DNA of 64,000 bases. It comes from CAVVST01 sp963750995 (GTDB lineage Bacteria > Acidobacteriota > Vicinamibacteria > Vicinamibacterales > UBA2999). The notes beneath the pieces are model-generated. The model did no database searches. It had not been told where the DNA came from and saw only the letters and a program-made list of their open reading frames with translations. Below are positions 37,363-45,337 of this stretch, piece by piece (the first letter of the stretch is position 1; each line of letters starts with the position of its first letter). The stretch lies in NCBI GenBank assembly GCA_963750995.1, contig CAVVST010000004.1, forward strand, positions 992,001 to 1,056,000, read 5' to 3'. Made by a program: the position numbers and the translations under genes.

Positions 37363-37766
37363 TGGATCGTCACGTCACGCTGCTGGGCATCCTCTCGAGC
37401 CTCTGGGGAGCGCTCGCGGCGCTGGTCGGCGTGTCGATGCTGCTGCTGGCCGCAGGCGCGACGACGCTTTCGAACATGCCGGACGCCGAAACCGTGGCGC
37501 TCGCGGCCGGGCTGACGGCGGCGATCTTTGCGTCGATCGGCGTGTTCTCGCTGATCTGGGGCGTCGCCCACGTCTGGGCGGGCGTGCTGCTCCGGCGGCG
37601 TGCGGCGTCGGGGCGCATCCTGATGCTGGGCCTCGCCTTCGTCAACCTGCTGGTGTTCCCCTTCGGGACCGCGCTCGGCGGGTATGCCTTGTGGATTCTC
37701 CTTACGCACGAGGGACGCCGGCTGTTCGAGACGAGCGGGTCGCCGCCGGCGGGCGCGATAAGATAA
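37362..37766 (+). CDS. Small integral membrane protein, unknown function
   Basis: A 134-residue protein starting at GTG 37362, which shares a base with the upstream TAG (TAGTG), so translation is coupled. Three to four hydrophobic segments are visible: LLGILSSLWGALAALVGVSM, AAIFASIGVFSLIWGVAHVW and MLGLAFVNLLVFPFGTALGG with a short following helix. A LLRRRAASGR cytoplasmic loop lies between the second and third. No transporter motif is recognised. It precedes mrp by 11 bases. Confidence 0.65.
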   Translation: MDRHVTLLGILSSLWGALAALVGVSMLLLAAGATTLSNMPDAETVALAAGLTAAIFASIGVFSLIWGVAHVWAGVLLRRRAASGRILMLGLAFVNLLVFPFGTALGGYALWILLTHEGRRLFETSGSPPAGAIR

Positions 37767-37777
37767 GCAGATTCCGC

Positions 37778-38878
37778 ATGGCTGGAACCCCCGACCGCGA
37801 GTCCGTTCTCTCGGCACTGAAAGTCGTCGTCGACCCGGACCTCCGGCGCGACATCGTTTCGCTCGGCTTCGTGAAAAATCTGGCGATCGAGAAGGGCCAT
37901 GTGTCGTTCACGATCGAGCTGACGACGCCGGCGTGTCCGGTGAAGGATCAGATGCGCGACCAGGCCGCCGCCGCGGTCCGCGCCCTGCCCGGGGTGACAG
38001 ACGTTGCGGTCCAGATGACGGCCGCCGTCCGTTCGGTTTCCGCTCCTGAAACCGGACGCACGCCGCTTCCCGGCGTGAAGAACGTCGTGGCAGTCGGCGC
38101 GGGGAAGGGCGGCGTTGGCAAGACGACGGTCGCCGTGAACCTGGCGCTGGCGCTGGCTCAATGCGGCAGCCGCGTCGGCATCCTCGACGGCGACATCTAC
38201 GGTCCGAACGTGCCGATCATGCTGGGATTGAACACCCAGCTGACCACCGACGGAAAGCAGATCATTCCCGCGGAGAAGTACGGCGTCCAGGTCGTGTCGA
38301 TGGGGTTCCTGACGCAGGAGGACGCCGCCGTCATCTGGCGCGGCCCGATGCTGCACCAGGCGATCCAGCAGTTCTTCCGCGACGTGGCGTGGCGCGACCT
38401 TGATTACCTGATTGTCGACATGCCCCCGGGAACCGGAGACGTGGCGCTCAGCCTGAGCCAGACCGTGCCGGTTGCTGGTTCGATCCTGGTGACGACGCCG
38501 CAACAGGTATCGCTGGCGGACACGCGCCGCGCGGTCCGGATGTATCAAAAACTCAACATCCAGCCGATCGGCTTGGTCGAAAACATGAGCTACTACTCGT
38601 GTCCGAACTGCCACCATGAAGCCGACATCTTCGGCCATGGAGGCGGCGAGGCGCTTGCCTCGACGATGCAGGTGCCGTTCCTCGGCAGGCTGCCGGTCTA
38701 CCAGCCGATCCGCGAGGGCAGTGATTCGGGGGTCCCGCTCATCGTGAGCGAACCCGGGTCGCCGGCGGGACGCGCGTTCCTTACGGTCGCCGAACGGACC
38801 GCGGCCCAGCTCTCGATCGCGGCCCATAAGGTCGCTGAGGCGAATAAGGGGAAGATTCCCCTTATTCCCGTCCGTTAA
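37778..38878 (+). CDS. mrp: Mrp/ApbC-family P-loop ATPase, iron-sulfur cluster carrier
   Basis: A 366-residue protein. The N-terminal MIP18/DUF59 domain (VDPDLRRDIVSLGFVKNL, TPACPVKDQMR) is followed by the ParA/MinD-like ATPase: GKGGVGKTTVAVNLALAL with the deviant Walker A near 108-118, DGDIYGPNVP, Walker B-like LIVDMPPGTGD, and the cluster-binding CPNC near residue 275. These features define Mrp, which carries Fe-S clusters to apoproteins. Length is typical. It ends the 36.6-38.9 kb run and converges with the TonB receptor; a hairpin is built into its last codons. Confidence 0.93.
   Translation: MAGTPDRESVLSALKVVVDPDLRRDIVSLGFVKNLAIEKGHVSFTIELTTPACPVKDQMRDQAAAAVRALPGVTDVAVQMTAAVRSVSAPETGRTPLPGVKNVVAVGAGKGGVGKTTVAVNLALALAQCGSRVGILDGDIYGPNVPIMLGLNTQLTTDGKQIIPAEKYGVQVVSMGFLTQEDAAVIWRGPMLHQAIQQFFRDVAWRDLDYLIVDMPPGTGDVALSLSQTVPVAGSILVTTPQQVSLADTRRAVRMYQKLNIQPIGLVENMSYYSCPNCHHEADIFGHGGGEALASTMQVPFLGRLPVYQPIREGSDSGVPLIVSEPGSPAGRAFLTVAERTAAQLSIAAHKVAEANKGKIPLIPVR
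38842..38867. terminator. Perfect 12-bp inverted repeat inside the mrp 3' end
   Basis: Left arm GAATAAGGGGAA (38842-38853), loop GA, right arm TTCCCCTTATTC (38856-38867). It encodes the residues NKGKIPLIP just before the mrp stop and lies between converging mrp and TonB-receptor genes. A stem of this strength suits a bidirectional terminator or mRNA 3'-end protector, though no long U-run follows. Confidence 0.5.
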
Positions 38879-38885
38879 TCCCCCG

Positions 38886-41246
38886 CTAAAAACTCGTCGT
38901 CAGCGACAGGCGCAGCGCCCGTGGGGAACCCGGGGTGATGTTGTTGTTGCCGTTGGAGAACGGGTAATAGCGTTCGTCAAGCAGGTTCTCCACGTTCACC
39001 TGTGCCCGCAGTTGCGGCGTCAGCGTCACGAACAGCGCCCCGTCGACACGGGTGAAAGCCGGCAGTACGACGGTGTTGTCGGTTGACGTGAACATGTCGC
39101 CATTGTGGATGATGCCCGCGCCGACACCCCACCTGCGCGTGACGTTGTACTTGTTCCAGAGCGAGAAGTTATGCGCCGGCACTTGCGCCAGGGCCGCGCC
39201 GGTCCGCGCGGTCGCCGAGATCGTCTGAGTGATCCGGCCGTCCTGGTACGCGTATCCACCGACAGTCGTCCATCGCGGGGTGATGTTGCCCGTCACGCCG
39301 AGTTCGAAGCCCTGCGTCTTCTGTCCCGCAACCAGCAGCGAGCGGGTGGGGTCGACCGGGTCGGGGACCGCGACGTTCGTTCTGTCGAGCTGGTAGACGG
39401 CTGCCGTGACCGACAGGTCGGGCAGGGCTTCCCATTTCACCCCCACCTCGTAGTTGATGAAGCGTTCAGGCTCGAGCGCCTGGTTCGTCAGCGACAGCGA
39501 CGACAGCTGTTCGCCGGCCCTCGGAACGTAGGCGAGGCTGTAGCTGGTATAGAGCGCGAGTGCGGCGACTGGCTTGTAGACAATCCCGGCACGAGGCGAG
39601 ACCAGGTGATCCTGGCTCGTGAGCGTCTGCGCCGTGCGGTTGTTGCGGAAATCGACGGAGAAGCGATCGTAGCGAAGACCGACGATTGTCTGGAAATGTG
39701 GCGACCACTCAACCTGGTCCTGGGCGTACACCGCGGCGATGGTGGCGACGCCATGGTTGTTCGCATCGGTCGCACTGGGCCTGAATGTGATCGGTGTTGA
39801 AATCGTCGGGGCGTTGAGCCGGACCGGATACGTGGTGGCCGTCGGGCTGATACTGATGAAATATCCGGTGGTGCGAAGGTTATCCGTCGCCTGTCGGCCG
39901 ATTTCGGATCCCACGAGCAGCGTATGCACGGCGCGCCCGGTCGCGGCTCTGAAATTGAGGTCGGTCTGGTTGAAGAAATTCTGTCGCTGCATGCCGTTGT
40001 CGTAGGCGGCGAGCGGGACGGTGCTGCCGTCGGCGCCGACCGCGCCGCTGGCGTACACGTTCCGGTAGAACTTGTCGTAGGCCGCGATTCGTGTGCGATT
40101 CCGCAGCAGCATGCCGCCGCGGAACGCCTGGTCAACGCCGGCGGTGAACGCGTCAACGGTCGCGAACGTAGGGCTCAGGCCGGGATCGCCGAAAAAGGTT
40201 CCCGGATCGCCAGGGGCGGGCCGGTTCCCGAAAGACGGAATGCCCCGATCCGCAGTCCGGTCATCGTGAAACCGTTCGTAGCCGACGCGCACGGTCGTCG
40301 AGTTGCTCAGCATGAAGGCGAGCGTGGGGTTGATCCCGTAGCGCTCCAAACCGCCCCCCTGGCGATAGCTGCCCGAATTCTCGTACATGCCCGTGACGCG
40401 GGCGGACCACCGGGCGGCCAAAGGCTGACCCAGGTCGAAGGTCGCGCGGCGGTTGTCGAAGGAGCCGGCCTGCAGCGTGATCTCGCGCGCGGTGCTCCAG
40501 TCGGCCTGACGGGTCGTCCGATTGATGACGCCGCCAGCGCCGCCCCGCCCAAACATCATCGCGTTGGGTCCTTTCAGCGCTTCGACCGAATCGACGTTGT
40601 AGAGATCGCGGAAATACTGGACGTCGTCCCGCACGCCATCGACGAAGAAGTCGGCCGTCGTGCTCGTTCCGCGCAGAATCGGCGTGTCGCGGTTGCCCTC
40701 GCCCTGTGCCATGCCGGCTCCCGGGACGTAGCGCATGACGTCGGCCATGTTCTGCATCTGCTGGTCGGCGATCATCGAGCGGGTAATCACGGTGACGGCC
40801 TGCGGCACATCCTGGAGCGGGGTCAGCGTCCTGGTCGCGGTGACGGTTGTGGCCGCGCGGTAGGGCAGGCTGCCGCGCACCTCGACACTTTCGAGAACCG
40901 GCCGCACTTCGAGGCTGTACCCATTGATTGCGGCCAGTCGGAACGTCAGCCCGGTGCCGGCGAGCGCGCGCGCAAGCGCTTGTTCCGGGGTCAACGCACC
41001 GGCGACGCCGGGCGACGTCAGACCCTGAATCGTCGTGTGGGGCGGGGCGGTGATATTGAGGCCGGTAAGCGCTTCAAATGCCGCAAGAACCCCATCCAGA
41101 GAGCCCGCGGGAATATCGAAGCGATAGGTGCTTTGCGCCGGCCGGCTTTCCCCGGCGGCCGCCGCCGCTGGGCCGCTGAGCAGGCACATCAGGGCGGCGC
41201 ACGCCGCAACGAGCCGGAGGACCGCATGGTCGAAAGTTTTTCGCAT
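38886..41246 (-). CDS. TonB-dependent siderophore receptor with STN signalling domain
   Basis: A 786-residue outer-membrane receptor. ATG at 41246 gives a signal peptide (LRLVAACAALMCLLSGPAAA). Residues about 40-115 form the secretin/TonB short N-terminal (STN) domain (YRFDIPAGSLDGVLAAFEAL). Then come the plug (TATRTLTPLQDVPQAVTVIT; FVDGVRDDVQYFRDLYNVDS; MMFGRGGAGGVINRTT) and a 22-strand-type barrel ending in LRLSLTTSF with the terminal Phe. It imports ferric siderophores using TonB energy. STN domains normally signal to a FecR/FecI pair, but neither is encoded in the window. A degenerate Fur-like site precedes it. Confidence 0.93.
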   Translation of the reverse strand: MRKTFDHAVLRLVAACAALMCLLSGPAAAAAGESRPAQSTYRFDIPAGSLDGVLAAFEALTGLNITAPPHTTIQGLTSPGVAGALTPEQALARALAGTGLTFRLAAINGYSLEVRPVLESVEVRGSLPYRAATTVTATRTLTPLQDVPQAVTVITRSMIADQQMQNMADVMRYVPGAGMAQGEGNRDTPILRGTSTTADFFVDGVRDDVQYFRDLYNVDSVEALKGPNAMMFGRGGAGGVINRTTRQADWSTAREITLQAGSFDNRRATFDLGQPLAARWSARVTGMYENSGSYRQGGGLERYGINPTLAFMLSNSTTVRVGYERFHDDRTADRGIPSFGNRPAPGDPGTFFGDPGLSPTFATVDAFTAGVDQAFRGGMLLRNRTRIAAYDKFYRNVYASGAVGADGSTVPLAAYDNGMQRQNFFNQTDLNFRAATGRAVHTLLVGSEIGRQATDNLRTTGYFISISPTATTYPVRLNAPTISTPITFRPSATDANNHGVATIAAVYAQDQVEWSPHFQTIVGLRYDRFSVDFRNNRTAQTLTSQDHLVSPRAGIVYKPVAALALYTSYSLAYVPRAGEQLSSLSLTNQALEPERFINYEVGVKWEALPDLSVTAAVYQLDRTNVAVPDPVDPTRSLLVAGQKTQGFELGVTGNITPRWTTVGGYAYQDGRITQTISATARTGAALAQVPAHNFSLWNKYNVTRRWGVGAGIIHNGDMFTSTDNTVVLPAFTRVDGALFVTLTPQLRAQVNVENLLDERYYPFSNGNNNITPGSPRALRLSLTTSF

Positions 41247-41278
41247 CACGAACGAAGCCCTCTTGTCAGAGTTGAAAT

Positions 41279-41293
41279 TGAGACTCAGTCTTA
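41279..41293 (-). promoter_or_regulatory. Degenerate Fur-box-like palindrome upstream of the TonB receptor
   Basis: TGAGACTCAGTCTTA contains the perfect palindrome AGACT-C-AGTCT and agrees with the 7-1-7 Fur consensus at about nine positions. It lies 33 bases upstream of the receptor ATG, in the divergent region shared with the M16 peptidase gene. Iron control is expected for such receptors; the site itself is weak. Confidence 0.3.
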
Positions 41294-41346
41294 CTGTCGC
41301 AGGGGAGCTTATACCCGACTGAATTGGTCGGTCAAGGGGGGCAACA

Positions 41347-42687
41347 GTGGCGGTCAGGATAGGATGCAAAAACGTGGAAAACGCGACGCTCCCCTACGCG
41401 AAACGCACGCTGTCCAATGGCCTCGACGTCATCGTCCACGAGGATCACCACGTTCCCATCGTTGCGGTAAACGTCTGGTACCACGTCGGCTCGAAAAACG
41501 AGCAGCCGGGGCGCACCGGCTTTGCGCACCTGTTCGAACACCTGATGTTCGAAGGCTCGGCGCACCACAACACCGGCTTCTTTCCGCCGATTCAGCGCGC
41601 GGGTGGATTGCTCAACGGATCGACGAATACCGACCGGACCAATTACTGGGAGGTGGTGCCGACCAGCGCGATTGATCTGGCGCTGTGGATGGAATCAGAC
41701 CGCATGGGGTACCTGCTGCCGGCGGTCACCCCCGAGCGGTTCGAAACGCAGCGCGACGTCGTCCTCAACGAGCGGCGGCAGAACTACGAGAACCGGCCCT
41801 ACGGGTTCGCGCTGATGGCGCTCGTCGCGGCGCTCTTTCACGAGCGGCACCCGTACAACTGGCCGACCATCGGGTCCGCCGATGACCTGCGCGCGATGCG
41901 TCTCGAGGATGTGCAGACGTTTTTCCGCACCTACTATCACCCGTCGAATGCGTCGCTGGCGCTGGCGGGCGACATCGAGACCGAGCGCGCCTTCGACCTG
42001 GCCGAACGCTATTTCGGCGATCTGCCTGCCGGTCCACGTCCGGCACCGCTTCAGGCCGTCGCCGAGGTCACCTGCGAAGGCCGTCTCCTGCTCGAGGATC
42101 GCGTGGAGATGCCGCGTCTGTACATCGGATGGTTATCCCCGGCCGGTTATGCCGGCGGCGATGCCGAGATGGACCTGCTCGGTGACCTGCTCGCGAACGG
42201 CAAAACGTCGCGCCTCTATCGCGCCCTGGTGTACGAACGCCGGGTCGCGCTCGATGTGTCGGCGTACCAGAGTTCCCGCGAGCTCGCGGGGTTCTTTCTC
42301 CTGGTCGCGACGGCTGCGCCGGGAACATCCCTCACGGAAATCGAGACGCTGATTGGCATTGAACTGCAGGCGTTGACCGAATCGGGCCCGACGGAGAGCG
42401 AGATGGAGCGTGCGCGCGCGCAGGTGGAGGCGCATTTCATTTACCGCCTCCAGACCGTAGGCGGCTTTGGCGGCAAGTCTGATCAGCTCAACGCGTACAA
42501 CATCATGCGGGGCGACCCGGGGTATTTCCAGCAGGACCTGGCGCGCTACCGGGATGCGTCGATAGAAGCGGTGAGGGACACGGCCAGGCGTGTTCTTGGC
42601 TTTGACCGCCGCGTGCTCCTGAGTGTCGTGCCGCGCGGCCAGCGGCATCTCGCGTTGGCCGGCGCCGAACCGGTCGCTGTTTCATGA
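41347..42687 (+). CDS. M16 zinc metallopeptidase, catalytic subunit
   Basis: A 446-residue protein starting at GTG 41347 after AAGGGGGG. The inverted zinc motif HxxEH is at residues 61-65 (GFAHLFEHLMFEG); the downstream Glu ligand is expected within VLNERRQNYENRPYG. The second half repeats the M16 fold without the motif (VEMPRLYIGWLSPA). The family comprises zinc peptidases that degrade peptides, acting as dimers or as pairs with an inactive partner. Here the partner gene overlaps by four bases (ATGA). There is no obvious signal peptide, so location is uncertain. Confidence 0.9.
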   Translation: MAVRIGCKNVENATLPYAKRTLSNGLDVIVHEDHHVPIVAVNVWYHVGSKNEQPGRTGFAHLFEHLMFEGSAHHNTGFFPPIQRAGGLLNGSTNTDRTNYWEVVPTSAIDLALWMESDRMGYLLPAVTPERFETQRDVVLNERRQNYENRPYGFALMALVAALFHERHPYNWPTIGSADDLRAMRLEDVQTFFRTYYHPSNASLALAGDIETERAFDLAERYFGDLPAGPRPAPLQAVAEVTCEGRLLLEDRVEMPRLYIGWLSPAGYAGGDAEMDLLGDLLANGKTSRLYRALVYERRVALDVSAYQSSRELAGFFLLVATAAPGTSLTEIETLIGIELQALTESGPTESEMERARAQVEAHFIYRLQTVGGFGGKSDQLNAYNIMRGDPGYFQQDLARYRDASIEAVRDTARRVLGFDRRVLLSVVPRGQRHLALAGAEPVAVS

Positions 42688-44057
42688 GCTACGCGGATCG
42701 ATCGCGGTTGCCGGACGTCGGTCCGGATCCGGCCTTCACCTTTCCACGCATCGCCCGTCATCGCCTCGACAACGGCCTCGAGGTGCGGACGGTCGAGCAC
42801 TTCACGATGCCGGTTGTCAGCATCGTCGTCCAGGTGGATGCCGGCGCGGTCGCCGATCCGCATGCACGCGAGGGCCTCGCGGCGATCTCGGCCGACATGC
42901 TGGACGAGGGAACCGGCTACCTCAGCGCCATCGACGTGTCCGAGGCCTTCGCCCGCATCGGGGCCGAGTACGACGTCGACGTCGGCCCCGACGTCACCTC
43001 GTTCACCGTGACGACGCTCGTGCGGTTTGCCGAGCCGGGGGCGCTGCTGCTCGCGGACCTTCTCCTGCGACCCAGCCTGCGCGAGAGCGATTTCGATCGC
43101 GTCCGCCAGCTTCGACTCGATCGGCTGCGTCAGCTCAAGGACTCGCCGCCGGCCGTGGCCGAGCGCGCGTTCTTGCGCCTGATGTACGGCGACCATGCCT
43201 ACGGCCATCTGTCGATCGGCAGTGCGACCGCGCTCACCGCACTCGCGCTCGAGGACGTCGCTTCGTTTCATCAAGAGCGCTTCCAGCCGTCCCGGGCGAC
43301 GGCCGTCGTTGCCGGTCCGCTGTCACACGACGAGCTGCGGCGTCTTGTCGAACGGGCATTTTCGGGCTGGGCGCAAACCGCCAGTCCTTCACAGGGACAT
43401 CCCGCCGGCGACGTCGAGGCCATGACTGCGCCTACCCGGCTGGCGGTGGTCGCGCGCGAGGCCGCGCCGCAGTCCGAACTGCGCATCGGTCATCTGTCGG
43501 CGCATCGGAACTCGCCCGACTATCCTGCGCTGCTGGTGATGAACGCCGTGCTCGGCGGGCAGTTCGTGAGCCGCATCAACCTGAAGCTGCGCGAGGAGAA
43601 GGGCTATACCTACGGCGCGCGGACCGGGTTCGACTGGCGGCGCGGCCTCGCCCCGTTTTCACTCGAGGCGAGCGTCCACACCGCGTCGACAGCGGACGCC
43701 ATCGCGGACTGTTTTGCGGAACTCGACGCCATTCGAGGAACGCGACCGCCGACCGGCGAAGAAATGGCACTCGCCAAGGCATCGCTCACGCGTGGATACC
43801 CGCGAGGATTCGAGACGGCTCACCAGGTGGCGCGGGCGGTGGGACAGCTCGCGCTCTTCGGGCTGCCGGATACGTACTTCGAAGAGTTCGTGCCGCGTGT
43901 CAGCGCAATCCAGGCACAGGACGTCGTGCGGGCGGCCGAACGATACGTCGATCCTGCCCGTACGGTGACGCTGGTCGTCGGCGACTACCAGGCTGTCGGC
44001 CCCACCCTCGGGCCGCTGGGCCTGGGTGAACCGCAGATCCTGCCAGCCGACGTGTGA
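42684..44057 (+). CDS. M16 peptidase-like partner lacking the zinc motif
   Basis: A 457-residue protein with the M16 fold: NGLEVRTVEHFTMPVVSIVV, then AREGLAAISADMLDEGTGYL where the active subunit has its HxxEH. His and Glu ligands are missing, so it should be catalytically dead. The C-terminal half keeps the R/Y pair region (LKLREEKGYTYGARTGFDWR) that helps bind substrate in the active subunit's chamber. ATGA overlap with the preceding gene supports equal synthesis and a heterodimer, as in mitochondrial processing peptidase and bacterial M16B pairs. Confidence 0.88.
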   Translation: MSYADRSRLPDVGPDPAFTFPRIARHRLDNGLEVRTVEHFTMPVVSIVVQVDAGAVADPHAREGLAAISADMLDEGTGYLSAIDVSEAFARIGAEYDVDVGPDVTSFTVTTLVRFAEPGALLLADLLLRPSLRESDFDRVRQLRLDRLRQLKDSPPAVAERAFLRLMYGDHAYGHLSIGSATALTALALEDVASFHQERFQPSRATAVVAGPLSHDELRRLVERAFSGWAQTASPSQGHPAGDVEAMTAPTRLAVVAREAAPQSELRIGHLSAHRNSPDYPALLVMNAVLGGQFVSRINLKLREEKGYTYGARTGFDWRRGLAPFSLEASVHTASTADAIADCFAELDAIRGTRPPTGEEMALAKASLTRGYPRGFETAHQVARAVGQLALFGLPDTYFEEFVPRVSAIQAQDVVRAAERYVDPARTVTLVVGDYQAVGPTLGPLGLGEPQILPADV

Positions 44058-44089
44058 AGACAAGGCAGGTCCGATTCGCGGAACCCGCG

Positions 44090-45128
44090 CTACAGATTCC
44101 TGAGCAGGAATCTGGTCAGGACGTAGCCGTCCATGAATTTGAACGGCGCCATCCCCGTGCTGTAGTGGCCGCAGGGCAGCACGGACACTTCGTGCGGCAG
44201 GGTGCGTTCACGAAATGCCTCGACCAGCGTTCGCGAGAGATCGACCGGAAACGTCAGATCGTATCGCGCGTAAACGAGCAGCGTCTGCGCGTGTCTCACC
44301 TGGTCGAGATAAGAGAACGGACTGATCGGCCGCCACAGCTCGCGCAGCCTTGGAAGGTCGAGATGCCCGTTGAGCCCCTCGCGCACGTGGCGCGTCGAGA
44401 GCCCCCGCCACACGACGTCTGCAAACCACGGCGACACGTGGTTCAGCGCTTGTGCACGAATCCGAGGCTCGTGCGCGGTGGTCAGCATCGCCAGGCATGA
44501 GCCCAGGCTCGTGCCAAGAATCCCGATCCGTTCGTAGCCCTGGAGGACGAGCCAGTCGACCGCGCGTTTCGTATCCAGGACCGCCTGCCGGCACACCTGT
44601 ACCGTCCGGACGATGTTCGAGCTGACGATGTAATCGGCGCGCGTCAGCTCGGGCGGCATGCGCTCGTCATGGTAGGGAAGACTGAGGCGCAGCGCCGAGA
44701 TGCCACACCGCGCCAGCAGCCGCGACAACCCGATGTGCCCGCTTCGATCGGAGTTCCACTGCGGCAGGACCACGACGGCCCTGCCCGGCTTGTCCGCCGG
44801 CGTCGAGGGAAACCAGCGGGCGTGGACCGTGTTGTTCTCCGCATGCGGCGTCACGTACGCCGAGGGAAACCGGAGCGTGGCGGTCTCTCCCTGATGCGAG
44901 CCGCGATGCCGGCTGAAAGTCGTAGTCTCCAGTCGGCGGCGCGGAAAAGAACGCGGGGGTATCCGACATGATCCCAGCGACCCATCGATCGACGTGCCCC
45001 GCGGCAGCCGAATTGTCCTGACCGTTCGGCGAAAGCCAGTCGAGGCCCCAGTCGAAGGGCCTCACCTTCCGGTCCTTCGAGATGGCCGCGAGATGGCGCT
45101 CCCAGGCGTGGAAAAGCGGGGCGAACAT
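44090..45128 (-). CDS. Alpha/beta hydrolase, one frameshift
   Basis: Two frames join into about 345 residues. The N-terminal frame starts at ATG 45128 (MFAPLFHAWERHLAAISKDR) and reads to GDYDFQPAS; near 44905 it slips to HRGSHQGETATLRFPSAYVT and continues to the stop at 44090. The hydrolase core has VVVLPQWNSDRSGH, nucleophile elbow ILGTSLGSCLAM (GTSLG), a later Asp in LLVYARYDLTFP and His in LPCGHYSTG. This triad fits an esterase or lipase-like enzyme; the substrate is unknown. A single indel in CCGGCATCGCGG explains the break. Convergent with the M16 pair. Confidence 0.7.
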
Positions 45129-45172
45129 CAGCTCAACAGGAGGACGGCCTCGAGGTTGCACCATCCGCCGGC

Positions 45173-45337
45173 ATGATCGACCAGCCACGAAAACCCGATG
45201 TTCCGAGGCCGCCTGGAGTGCCCGATATCGTCGACACGCCGCCGCCTGATATCAGCCCGGCGCCGCCACCCGACATCCCGCCCCAGCCATTGCCCGAACA
45301 CCCGGAGCCTCACCCCGATACTCCAGGACCTAGATAG
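45173..45337 (+). CDS. Proline-rich 54-residue small protein
   Basis: ATG at 45173 opens a 54-codon frame starting MIDQPRKPDVPRPPGVPDIV, with repeated PPPDI/PPPD units and about 40 percent Pro plus many Asp. The codons hold a regular pattern unlike chance GC-rich sequence. It lies in the gap between the hydrolase and amidase genes and overlaps the amidase 3' end by 28 bases on the other strand. No close ribosome binding site is seen. Small Pro-rich proteins of this style may be disordered binding peptides. Confidence 0.4.
   Translation: MIDQPRKPDVPRPPGVPDIVDTPPPDISPAPPPDIPPQPLPEHPEPHPDTPGPR

Noticed and set aside
37370..38827. Long minus-strand open frame (485 codons) opposite mrp
   Set aside because: His/Arg-rich shadow; Mrp motifs on the plus strand are decisive.
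39924..41675. Long plus-strand open frame (583 codons) opposite the TonB receptor
   Set aside because: Arg/Gly/Val-rich antisense of a GC-rich gene with no family motif; the minus strand encodes a complete receptor.
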